Assembly: GCF_900184795.1 (NCBI RefSeq)
Contig: NZ_FXXN01000021.1
Coordinates: 81,999-145,998 of the forward strand
Source: Magnetospirillum sp. 15-1
GTDB lineage: Bacteria > Pseudomonadota > Alphaproteobacteria > Rhodospirillales > Magnetospirillaceae
Direction of reading: 5' to 3'
DNA: 64,000 nt
The position numbers and the translations under genes are program-made. The notes beneath the pieces are model-generated. The model was not told where the DNA came from. It did no database searches and saw nothing but the letters and a program-made list of their open reading frames with translations. Below, piece after piece: positions 40,907 through 52,140 of this stretch; the stretch's first letter is position 1, and each line of letters starts with the position of its first letter.

Positions 40907-41878
40907 ATGTCCCTGCGCCTGACCCCCTCCGCCGTCGAGACCGAGGAGGCCGGCACCCGCCTGGACCGCTGGCTGGCGACTCGCCTGCCGGAGCTTTCGC
41001 GCACCCGCATCAAGGGGCTGATCGAGGACGGCCGGGTCGGCCTGGACGGCACGACCATATCCGACGCCTCCCTCAGGGTCAAACCCGGCCAGAGCTTCGT
41101 GGTGGAGGTACCCCCCGACGCCCCGGCCGAGCCCGAGGCCCAGGACATCGCCCTTACCGTGGTCTACGAGGACGACGACCTCATCGTCATCGACAAGCCG
41201 CCCGGCATGGTGGTCCACCCCGCCCCCGGCAATCCCGACGAGACCCTGGTCAATGCCCTGCTGGCCCATTGCGGCGATTCCCTGGCCGGCATCGGCGGCG
41301 TCCGGCGCCCCGGCATCGTGCATCGCATCGACAAGGACACCAGCGGCCTGCTGGTCGCCGCCAAGACCGATGCCGCCCATCGGGGGCTGGCGGCCCAGTT
41401 CGCCGAGCACACCCTGGAGCGGGCTTACTGGGCTCTGGTCTGGGGCACGCCGTCGCCCCGCCAGGGCGAGATCGAGGGCAATATCGGCCGCAACCCCAAA
41501 GACCGCAAGAAGATGGCGGTGGTCAAAAACGGCGGCAAACCCGCCCTGACCCGCTACCGGGTGCTGAAGAGCTTTGCCGGCGGCGCCGTCAGTCTGGTGG
41601 AATGCCGTCTGGCCACCGGCCGCACCCACCAGATCCGCGTCCATATGACCGCCCTGGGTCACCCCCTGATCGGCGACCCCGTCTATGGGCGCATTCGCAG
41701 TAGCAAGCGGACCACCCTACCACCCGAGGCGCGAGAAGCCCTGTGCGGCTTTCCCCGCCAGGCCCTCCACGCCTACCTACTTGGTTTTTCGCATCCTACT
41801 AAAGGATACGACGTCCGATTCGAAAGCGGTATGCCGCTGGATATCAATGCATTGATCCAGATTTTAGAGGTTCTATAA
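40907..41878 (+). CDS. rluD: 23S rRNA pseudouridine synthase RluD
   Basis: A 323-residue enzyme with an N-terminal S4 domain (GTRLDRWLATRLPELSRTRIKGLIEDGRVGLDG) and a catalytic domain with HRIDKDTSGL, where the Asp is the nucleophile. RluD makes pseudouridines in helix 69 of 23S rRNA. ATG at 40907 is chosen, but ATG at 40895 four residues upstream is equally possible; neither has a strong ribosome site. The C-terminus GRTHQIRVHMTALGHPLIGDPVYG is the standard family motif. It lies upstream of rpoH in the same direction. Confidence 0.93.
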   Translation: MSLRLTPSAVETEEAGTRLDRWLATRLPELSRTRIKGLIEDGRVGLDGTTISDASLRVKPGQSFVVEVPPDAPAEPEAQDIALTVVYEDDDLIVIDKPPGMVVHPAPGNPDETLVNALLAHCGDSLAGIGGVRRPGIVHRIDKDTSGLLVAAKTDAAHRGLAAQFAEHTLERAYWALVWGTPSPRQGEIEGNIGRNPKDRKKMAVVKNGGKPALTRYRVLKSFAGGAVSLVECRLATGRTHQIRVHMTALGHPLIGDPVYGRIRSSKRTTLPPEAREALCGFPRQALHAYLLGFSHPTKGYDVRFESGMPLDINALIQILEVL

Positions 41879-42005
41879 AAAACTCCTATACTTGAGTTCC
41901 GAGCTATGACATTATCATCCCATCAGCCGGTGCACGGCGGATCCCCCTTGACGGGTTGGTCCGAAAACGAGGGAAAACCCTCCGCGCCGTAAGAGGAGAT
42001 GAGAC

Positions 42006-42896
42006 ATGACGGCAATCGCTTCCAGTCTGTCGCTCGCGCCCGAAGGCAATCTGACGCGCTATCTGCAGGATATCCGTAAGTTCCCCATGCTGCCGCTCGA
42101 GGAGGAATACCTCCTGGCCAAGCGCTTCCGCGAGCACGGCGACCTGTCCTCGGCCAACCGGCTGGTGACCAGCCATCTGCGGCTGGTGGCCAAGATCGCC
42201 ATGGGCTATCGCGGTTACGGCCTGCCGCTCGGCGAGCTGATCAGCGAAGGCAATGTCGGCATGATGCAGGCGGTGCGCCGCTTCGACCCCGAACGGGGTT
42301 TCCGGCTGGCCACCTACGCCATGTGGTGGATCCGCGCCGCCATCCAGGAATACATCCTGCATTCCTGGTCGCTGGTGAAGATGGGCACCACCGCTGCCCA
42401 GAAGAAGTTGTTCTTCAACCTGCGCAAGCTCAAGGGCCAGATGCAGGCCATCGAGGAAGGCGACATGTCCGCCGAGAACGTGGCCAAGATCGCCACCAAG
42501 CTGGACGTCACCGAGGACGAGGTGATCACCATGAACCGGCGGCTGTCCAGCCCCGACCACTCGCTGAACGCGCCGGTGCGCGCCGAGGGCGAGGGGGAAT
42601 GGCAGGATTGGCTGGTGGACGACCACGAGGACCAGGAGACCGAACTGGGCGAGCGCGAGGAGCTGGGCCAGCGCCGGCAGATGCTGACCAGCGCCCTGGC
42701 CGCCCTCAACGACCGCGAGCGGGCCATCCTGATCCAGCGCCGCCTGACCGAGGACCCGGCCACCCTGGAGGACCTCTCGCAGCGCTACGGCATCTCGCGG
42801 GAAAGAGTGCGCCAGATCGAGGTGCGGGCCTTCGAGAAGCTGCAGAAATCGGTGAAGACCGCCTCGGTCCAGGTGGAAGCCCAAAACCGGGCATGA
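42006..42896 (+). CDS. rpoH: RNA polymerase sigma-32 factor (heat shock)
   Basis: A 296-residue sigma factor. Region 1.2-like start (LTRYLQDIRKFPMLPLEEEYLLAKRF) and region 2 (LVAKIAMGYRGYGLPLGELISEGNVGMMQAVRRFDPERGFRLATYAMWWI) are present. The RpoH box (QKKLFFNLRKLK) is diagnostic, and region 4.2 carries ISRERVRQIEVRAFEKL. It directs transcription of heat-shock genes. AGAGGAG 7 bp upstream supports the start. The 127-bp leader contains no clear terminator after rluD. A bidirectional terminator follows. Confidence 0.97.
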   Translation: MTAIASSLSLAPEGNLTRYLQDIRKFPMLPLEEEYLLAKRFREHGDLSSANRLVTSHLRLVAKIAMGYRGYGLPLGELISEGNVGMMQAVRRFDPERGFRLATYAMWWIRAAIQEYILHSWSLVKMGTTAAQKKLFFNLRKLKGQMQAIEEGDMSAENVAKIATKLDVTEDEVITMNRRLSSPDHSLNAPVRAEGEGEWQDWLVDDHEDQETELGEREELGQRRQMLTSALAALNDRERAILIQRRLTEDPATLEDLSQRYGISRERVRQIEVRAFEKLQKSVKTASVQVEAQNRA

Positions 42897-42912
42897 GGGA
42901 TTGAGAGACGAC

Positions 42913-42946
42913 AAAAAAACCCCCGGCCGATGGTCGGGGGTTTTTT
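42913..42946. terminator. Bidirectional terminator after rpoH
   Basis: A-tract, CCCCCGGCC (42920-42928), a 3-base loop, GGTCGGGGG (42932-42940) and T6 (42941-42946). One mismatch in the stem. It works from both sides, between rpoH and the convergent membrane protein gene. Confidence 0.92.
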
Positions 42947-42965
42947 CCTGTGCGGAAACGCCGCC

Positions 42966-43466
42966 TCAGCCCTTCTTGGAGACCTCGTCGCCCCAATCCT
43001 CGATCAGCTTCTTCTGCGCCGCCTTGAGGTTGTTGACCCGCCGCTGGCTGCTGGCCGCCAGATAGCTGGCCACCATGGGCGGCATGCCGGCATAGATGCC
43101 CCAGCCGATGGCCGAGCAGCCGTAGGCGGTCATCAGCATGATGGGGTCGGTCAGCATGCGGAAGGCCTCGTCCAGGGTATGGACGCCGAACCACAGGCTG
43201 AACAGATAGGGAAATACGCCGGCGAAATTGAGGCCGCCCACACACAGGAAGGCATACTTGTTGGGCCCCTTCTCGCTGGCCCACGACGCCAGGGTCGGCA
43301 GCATGCCGAAGCCCACCAGCACCACGGTGGGCAGCGAAAACGGCACCAGGGCGGCCAGAACCATCAGGACCACGCCCTTGTTGATGCCGACCGCACCGCC
43401 GCTGCCGGCTTTCTTCGCCGCCGCCGTCGCCCGCGCCCGATCCACTGCCGATATTTTCTTCGCCAT
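42966..43466 (-). CDS. Hypothetical inner-membrane protein
   Basis: A 166-residue protein with three or four membrane segments (VVLMVLAALVPFSLPTVVLVGFGML, AFLCVGGLNFAGVFPYLFSLW, PIMLMTAYGCSAIGWGIYAG) and a charged C-terminal helix (LKAAQKKLIEDWGDEV). The N-terminus is basic. The family appears confined to alphaproteobacteria, as far as I can tell. ATG at 43466 precedes MAKKISAVDRARA and is preferred to an upstream start. Function unknown. Confidence 0.78.
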   Translation of the reverse strand: MAKKISAVDRARATAAAKKAGSGGAVGINKGVVLMVLAALVPFSLPTVVLVGFGMLPTLASWASEKGPNKYAFLCVGGLNFAGVFPYLFSLWFGVHTLDEAFRMLTDPIMLMTAYGCSAIGWGIYAGMPPMVASYLAASSQRRVNNLKAAQKKLIEDWGDEVSKKG

Positions 43467-43533
43467 GGGCCGAAGCATGGCATCACCGACCGCCAATGGC
43501 AATGCGGCAGCACCCGAGGTCAGGCCGATCCGT

Positions 43534-45618
43534 TTAGAAAACCGCCGAGATCACCACGATGGAGGCGGTGATCATGGCGACGATGATACCGGTGACCGCC
43601 GCCGTCTGGCGCCCGATCTTGTCGGCCTCGGCGGCGCGCTCCTCGGTCTCGGTGATGATGTGCTTGATCTCTTCCTCGGCGGCGGCGTACTGGGCCTGGG
43701 CGAAGGCGAATTCCTGCTCGTCGCGCACCCGCTCCTCGGCGTTTTCCAGCAGGTTGTAGATTTCCACCACCGAGCCCTTGCGCACCAGACGGGGGACTTC
43801 CTTTTCCAGTTCCCGGCGCTTTTCACGGCCATGGAAGCCCTGGACGATGGGGGAGATCATCACGCCGACCCAGGCGGCCAGCCCCGGCAGGGATTCCGGC
43901 CCCAGGCGGTATTGCAGCACGGCGAACAGGTTGAGCGCCCCCATCATGGCGACGCTCTGGTTGGGGTCGCTCAGCGCCGTGAGGTTGCGGTCGATGTCCG
44001 AGCGCATGCGGGCGCCGAGAAAGGCGGCGATGTGACGGTCGACGGGAATCTGCTTGCCGTCGGTGCGCTTGGAGGCCGCGACGTTCAGAGCCGGCAGCAA
44101 TTCCTTGACCTCGACCACGTATTCCTCGCCCAGTAGCGAGCTTTGACACGGCAGGGCATCGTTCAACTCGTACAGGCAGCGCTCCAACCCGTATCCCATG
44201 CCGGTCTGGGACAGATACGAGCGCAATTCCTTGAAATTGGATTCCATCAGCGAGTTGTCGGGCTGGTATTCACCGCGCATCTCGAACCACAGGCGCGGCA
44301 CCTCGCGCAGGATGATCTCGGTCAGCAGCCTGGTATCGCCCCGGCTGGCCATCACCGCCGCCAGGGCCGAGCCGAAGCCGTCCGGCATGGCGTTGAAGCC
44401 CTTGTAGCGGATGGGGGCTGCCTGATCCAACAAGATGAGGACCTTGCACAGCATCAGGTCGGTGGAGCTTTTCTTGTCGGTGGTGGAGTTGAGCGCCATG
44501 CGCACCACCTCGGCCACCACGTTGGCCTTGTCCTTGTCCTCGACGGCGCGGCGCAGCCAAAGCTCCAGCTTGCCTTCGACCACCGGCGGAATGGCCTGAT
44601 CCCAGTTCTTGGACATGGCCTGGGACAGTTCGCGGCCGTTGAAGTACTCCTTGCCCATGAAGGGGAAGCCGCGCGCCGCGCGCTTCTCGCCCCTGGGCTG
44701 CAGCGGCGACATGCGCCGGCCCGACAGCCACAGGTCCAGATCCTCGGCATCCCAGCGCTGCTCGCCGTCGTCGCACAGCAGGCCGCGCAGCAATTCGATG
44801 ATCGGCAGCGGCAGACGCTCGTCGCCGATCAGCATGTTGTAGCTGCCCTGCTGGATCTTCATGCCCAAGATGACGTCGTCGCTAAGCCCCGCCACCGGAT
44901 TGCGGCCGAGAATCAGGAAGGCGACGGTGACGCCCAGGGAGTAGAAATCCTCGGTATGATTGCCGCTTCCTCGGGCGATGGGGGTGCACATCCCCGATTC
45001 CACGGTCTCGAACAGCACGGGCTGATCGAAGGCCGGCGGGGCGCTGACGCAATCGCCGAAGGCCAGGCGTTCGCCGTTGCTGTCGGCGTAAAACAGGTTG
45101 GTCGGCCGGATAGAGCGGTGGGGAACGCCGCGCGAGTCCATTTCCTTCAGCGCGGCGGTCAACGGTTCGATCACCCGCTTGGTGATCTGGTACTCGTCGA
45201 TACGCGGCACGTCGGAACGGGCGGAGGTCATCACCCGGTTGCCGGCCGGGCGCTCGTAGACAACGGTCATGCACTGGCGGCCGGCGGGCGGCCAGTTCAT
45301 GGGCCCCCACTCGACCAGTTGCATCAGGCCCGGCGTCGACACGCCCTTCAGAGCCCGCATGGCGTTGACGCGGGGCGGCAGTTCCGGCTTGCAGATCAGG
45401 CCGAACAGGGCACGGCTGGGATCACGCTTGTCCTCGGCGACGAAGGCGTCGGCCGACGGCGTCGACAATTCGGGCAAAGGCTGGTTGGAACGGATAGTGT
45501 AGCGGTCGCGCAGGACCCCGGGTGGGCCGGTCTGCTTGACCACCTCCACCTTGACGTCATCGCCATCACCGTCCTCGGCCGGATCGATCTCGACCTCGGC
45601 CTCGTCGATTTCCGACAT
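43534..45618 (-). CDS. Kinase-like protein (probable pseudokinase) with C-terminal membrane helix
   Basis: A 694-residue protein. Residues about 35-310 follow a Ser/Thr kinase fold, but the catalytic loop is HRSIRPTN (167-174) where HRDLKPxN is expected, so the catalytic Asp is replaced by Ser. The DFG motif reads FGDC (187-190). The P-loop is not evident. It is therefore likely catalytically inactive or atypical. The rest is helical, ending with a coiled-coil (EEEIKHIITETEERAAEADKIGR) and one membrane helix (TGIIVAMITASIVVISAVF), so it probably acts at the inner membrane. The role may be a scaffold or regulator. Confidence 0.82.
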   Translation of the reverse strand: MSEIDEAEVEIDPAEDGDGDDVKVEVVKQTGPPGVLRDRYTIRSNQPLPELSTPSADAFVAEDKRDPSRALFGLICKPELPPRVNAMRALKGVSTPGLMQLVEWGPMNWPPAGRQCMTVVYERPAGNRVMTSARSDVPRIDEYQITKRVIEPLTAALKEMDSRGVPHRSIRPTNLFYADSNGERLAFGDCVSAPPAFDQPVLFETVESGMCTPIARGSGNHTEDFYSLGVTVAFLILGRNPVAGLSDDVILGMKIQQGSYNMLIGDERLPLPIIELLRGLLCDDGEQRWDAEDLDLWLSGRRMSPLQPRGEKRAARGFPFMGKEYFNGRELSQAMSKNWDQAIPPVVEGKLELWLRRAVEDKDKANVVAEVVRMALNSTTDKKSSTDLMLCKVLILLDQAAPIRYKGFNAMPDGFGSALAAVMASRGDTRLLTEIILREVPRLWFEMRGEYQPDNSLMESNFKELRSYLSQTGMGYGLERCLYELNDALPCQSSLLGEEYVVEVKELLPALNVAASKRTDGKQIPVDRHIAAFLGARMRSDIDRNLTALSDPNQSVAMMGALNLFAVLQYRLGPESLPGLAAWVGVMISPIVQGFHGREKRRELEKEVPRLVRKGSVVEIYNLLENAEERVRDEQEFAFAQAQYAAAEEEIKHIITETEERAAEADKIGRQTAAVTGIIVAMITASIVVISAVF

Positions 45619-45634
45619 TTGCCCCTTCCATGGG

Positions 45635-45654
45635 CCGGCCCCGTTTGGGGCCGG
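45635..45654. terminator. Hairpin between the kinase-like gene and purA
   Basis: CCGGCCCC (45635-45642), loop GTTT and GGGGCCGG (45647-45654), a perfect 8-bp GC-rich stem. No T-tract follows on the minus strand, so termination after purA is only possible. Confidence 0.45.
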
Positions 45655-45709
45655 ACTGTTTCTCAGTCTAAAGGCGGAAAGGCCGTCCTACAATCAAGTC
45701 CCTGCGAAA

Positions 45710-48155
<2,446 letters not shown>

Positions 48156-48302
48156 CTGTGATGTCGCAACCTGGAACAAGGGAGGAGCGTCCGAGGGACA
48201 CCCGCCCGGTTATCTGGCATCTGCCGATGTATCGCGTTTGGCCCCCAGGGGCAAACACAATTGCGGATGGCCTTGACGGATTCCTTTGCCGGGCAAGGAA
48301 AA

Positions 48303-48330
48303 GGAGCGGTGGCACCAGGGCCGCCGCTCC
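48303..48330 (-). terminator. Terminator after serA
   Basis: On the minus strand, GGAGCGGCGGC and GCCACCGCTCC pair with a short loop and one mismatch, followed by TTTTCCTT. It closes the serC-serA operon in front of hisZ. Confidence 0.7.
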
Positions 48331-48353
48331 CCCTTATGCCTCGGACCCGAGGA

Positions 48354-49934
48354 TCAGGCGAAGGTCAGGAACTTGGCCTGCACCACCTGCGGCAGAGCAC
48401 GGACCTTCTCCAGCAGGTCGTTGGAGACCGGCTGATCCACCTGGGTCAGCAGGATGGCGTCGCCGCCCGCCTCGGACCGGCCGAGATGGAAGGTGGCGAT
48501 ATTGACGCCGTTGGCGCCCAGCAGGGTGCCCAGGGCGCCGATGAAGCCCGGCTTGTCCTGATTGGTGACGTAGAGCATGTTCTGGCCCAGCTCGGCCTCG
48601 ATGGAGATGCCCTTGATCTCCACCACGCGGGCCTTGTCGCCGCCGAACAGGGTTCCGGCCACCGAGCGCTCGCGCTTGTCGGTGGTGACGGTCAGGCGGA
48701 TCAGGGTGTGGTAGTCACCCTCGCTCTCGGTCTTGACCTCGGACACCTTGATGTTGCGCTCCTTGGCCACGACGGGAGCGTTGACCATGTTGACCGCCTC
48801 GTTCATGGGCTTCAACAGCCCCTCGAGGACCATGGCGGTCAGCGGCTTGGTGTTGAGCGACGCCACATGGCCGAGATACTCGATCTTGACGTCCTTGATG
48901 CCGGTCTCGGTCAACTGGCCGGCGAAGCTGCCGATCTGGTTGGCGAGAGTCATGTAGGGGCGCAGCTTGGGCGCGTCCTCGGCCGACACCGACGGGATGT
49001 TGAGCGCGTTGGTGACGGCGCCGGTCAGCAGGTAGTCGGCCATCTGCTCGGCCACCTGCAGGGCGACGTTCTCCTGCGCTTCCGAGGTGGAGGCGCCCAG
49101 ATGCGGGGTGCAGACCACCTTCGGATTGCCGAACAGGGCATTTTCCTTGGCGGGCTCGGTCTTGAACACGTCCAGCGCGGCACCGGCCACCTGACCGGAT
49201 TCCAGGGCCGCCAGCAGGTCTTCCTCGACCACCAGACCGCCACGGGCGCAATTGATGATGCGCACGCCCTTCTTCATCTTGGCCATGGCCTTGGCGTCGA
49301 TGATGTTGCGGGTGGCGTCGGTCAGCGGCGTGTGGAGCGTGATGAAGTCGGCGCGGGGGAACAGCTCGTCCAGTTCCACCTTCTCGACGTTCAGTTCCTT
49401 GGCGCGTTCCACCGACAGGAAGGGATCATAGGCGATGACGCGCATGCGCAGTCCCTGCGCCCGGTCGGCGACGATGGCGCCGATATTGCCGCAGCCGACG
49501 ATGCCCAGCACCTTGCCGGTCAGTTCGACGCCCATGAAGCGGTTCTTCTCCCACTTGCCGGCGTGGGTGCTGGCGTCGGCCTGCGGAATCTCGCGGGCCA
49601 GGGCGAACATCATGGCGATGGCGTGCTCGGCGGTGGTGATGGAATTGCCGAACGGGGTGTTCATCACCACGATGCCGCGCGCGGTGGCGGCGGGCACGTC
49701 CACGTTGTCGACGCCGATACCGGCGCGGCCGACAACCTTCAGGTTGGTGGCGGCGGCCAGGATCTCGGTGGTGACCTTGGTGTTGGAGCGGATGGCCAGA
49801 CCGTCGTACTGGCCGATGATGGCCTTCAGCTCGTCGGGAGCGAGACCGGTCTTCACGTCGGCTTCAATGCCGCGATCCTTGAAGATCTGGACGGCGGCGG
49901 GGCTCAACTTGTCGCTGATGAGAACCTTGGGCAT
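48354..49934 (-). CDS. serA: D-3-phosphoglycerate dehydrogenase
   Basis: A 526-residue enzyme, first in serine synthesis. The NAD-binding fold has VLGIVGCGNIGAIVADRAQG, and the catalytic NCARGGLVVEEDLLAAL segment is present. The substrate-binding RSNTKVTTEIL and an HLGASTSEAQENVA motif follow. An intervening domain and a C-terminal ACT-type domain (NQDKPGFIGALGTLLGANGVNIATFHLGR) make this the long alphaproteobacterial form. It is downstream of serC in the same operon. Confidence 0.97.
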   Translation of the reverse strand: MPKVLISDKLSPAAVQIFKDRGIEADVKTGLAPDELKAIIGQYDGLAIRSNTKVTTEILAAATNLKVVGRAGIGVDNVDVPAATARGIVVMNTPFGNSITTAEHAIAMMFALAREIPQADASTHAGKWEKNRFMGVELTGKVLGIVGCGNIGAIVADRAQGLRMRVIAYDPFLSVERAKELNVEKVELDELFPRADFITLHTPLTDATRNIIDAKAMAKMKKGVRIINCARGGLVVEEDLLAALESGQVAGAALDVFKTEPAKENALFGNPKVVCTPHLGASTSEAQENVALQVAEQMADYLLTGAVTNALNIPSVSAEDAPKLRPYMTLANQIGSFAGQLTETGIKDVKIEYLGHVASLNTKPLTAMVLEGLLKPMNEAVNMVNAPVVAKERNIKVSEVKTESEGDYHTLIRLTVTTDKRERSVAGTLFGGDKARVVEIKGISIEAELGQNMLYVTNQDKPGFIGALGTLLGANGVNIATFHLGRSEAGGDAILLTQVDQPVSNDLLEKVRALPQVVQAKFLTFA

Positions 49935-49957
49935 CTGGGCTTCCTCACATGGAGTTC

Positions 49958-49987
49958 GGGCGCCGCCTTTTTAAAAAAGCGGCGCCC
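49958..49987. repeat. Long palindrome in the serC-serA spacer
   Basis: GGGCGCCGC (49958-49966) and GCGGCGCCC (49979-49987) flank CTTTTTAAAAAA, so nearly the full 30 bp is self-complementary. In the serC-serA transcript it would form a strong hairpin, 24 bases before serA. It could stabilise or separate the two messages, or attenuate transcription. Confidence 0.6.
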
Positions 49988-50006
49988 GGTTCACGGTGTT
50001 TTTGGT

Positions 50007-51185
<1,179 letters not shown>

Positions 51186-51250
51186 AGGATGTAACCCTCC
51201 CTCGCAGAAGGGACGCGGCCCGTTGGGGGACCGTGGCCCGGGCGGAGTGT
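51186..51250 (-). promoter_or_regulatory. serC-motif-like RNA leader
   Basis: The leader contains GGGCCACGGTCCCCCAACG followed by GGCC, then a hairpin TCCCT-TCTGCG-AGGGA just before the ribosome site and ATG. This layout resembles the known serC RNA motif of alphaproteobacteria upstream of serC. Sequence recall is approximate, so the match should be checked with the Rfam model. Confidence 0.6.
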
Positions 51251-51348
51251 ATGAGGGCGAAGGGGGATTCGCAATCAAGCATTTATCCGGCGCGCATATT
51301 CCTTGCCGGTGATGGCGCCCCACCCGCCGCCTTGTTATCCTGGCGGTG

Positions 51349-52140
51349 ATGAATACTCCTTTCGACGCCGCCGCCGCACTCCGCGCCATGACCTCGACCG
51401 CGTCGGGGAACGGCACCTCGCCCATCCGCGACGCCTCGTTCGAGGCGGTGCGCCATCTGATAGGCGCCGCCTTGTCCAAGGGGCCGGAAGCGGTCATCGC
51501 GGCGGTGGGCGAGGCCCAGGCCTATGCCGAGGGGCTGTGGGCGTCGGTGCGCGCCACCCCGGCCTTCGCGCTGGGCACCAGACCCGCCGGCTGCTCCAAG
51601 GGCTGCGGCTGGTGCTGCCATCAGCGGGTGGGCGCCACGGTCACCGAGGTGCTCTACATCGCCCAAGCCCTGCGCGACCGCCCCGGCGCGGCGCCGCTGA
51701 TCGAGCGACTGAGGGCCTGGAATTCCGGACGGCCCTGCGTCTTCCTGGAAGACAATGCCTGCTCCATCTACGATCTGCGGCCCATGAAGTGCCGGGGCGC
51801 CTATCAGGTGGACGTCCGCTGGTGCATGTCCACCTTCGCCAAGCTGGACGCGCCGCTGTTCGGCCCCGCCCCCAGCCCGGAATTCCAGCAGCAGCCCAAG
51901 GACGTGTTCGACGGCGCGGTATTCGGTCTGGCCCATCCCCTGCACATGGCCGGCCGCGACTGCCCCGGCGTCGATTTCGTCCCGGCGCTGAAAGCCGTCA
52001 TCGACCGCCCCGACGCGGCACAGCGCTGGTGGCGGGGCGAGGCGGTCTTTCCCGCCGAAGTCCGCCTGCACGACTGGTTCCCGCCGGTGAAGAGGCTGGG
52101 AGGCGGCAAGGGCAAGAAGGCCAGGGGCCATGGGCGCTGA
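51349..52140 (+). CDS. YkgJ-family cysteine-cluster protein
   Basis: A 263-residue protein. [19 protein letters not shown] gives the CxxxCxxCC cluster, and [24 protein letters not shown] completes the set, as in zinc/iron-chelating YkgJ proteins. The function is not firmly known; members have been linked to metal binding. ATG at 51349 immediately follows a GTG in frame and is preferred. The 3' end overlaps the histidine kinase gene by 11 bp. Confidence 0.88.
   Translation: MNTPFDAAAALRAMTSTASGNGTSPIRDASFEAVRHLIGAALSKGPEAVIAAVGEAQAYAEGLWASVRATPAFALGTRPAGCSKGCGWCCHQRVGATVTEVLYIAQALRDRPGAAPLIERLRAWNSGRPCVFLEDNACSIYDLRPMKCRGAYQVDVRWCMSTFAKLDAPLFGPAPSPEFQQQPKDVFDGAVFGLAHPLHMAGRDCPGVDFVPALKAVIDRPDAAQRWWRGEAVFPAEVRLHDWFPPVKRLGGGKGKKARGHGR

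Noticed and set aside
41879-42005. Heat-shock promoter for rpoH
   Set aside because: CTTGA-like and TTGACG-like elements occur but no matching -10 element at proper spacing was found.
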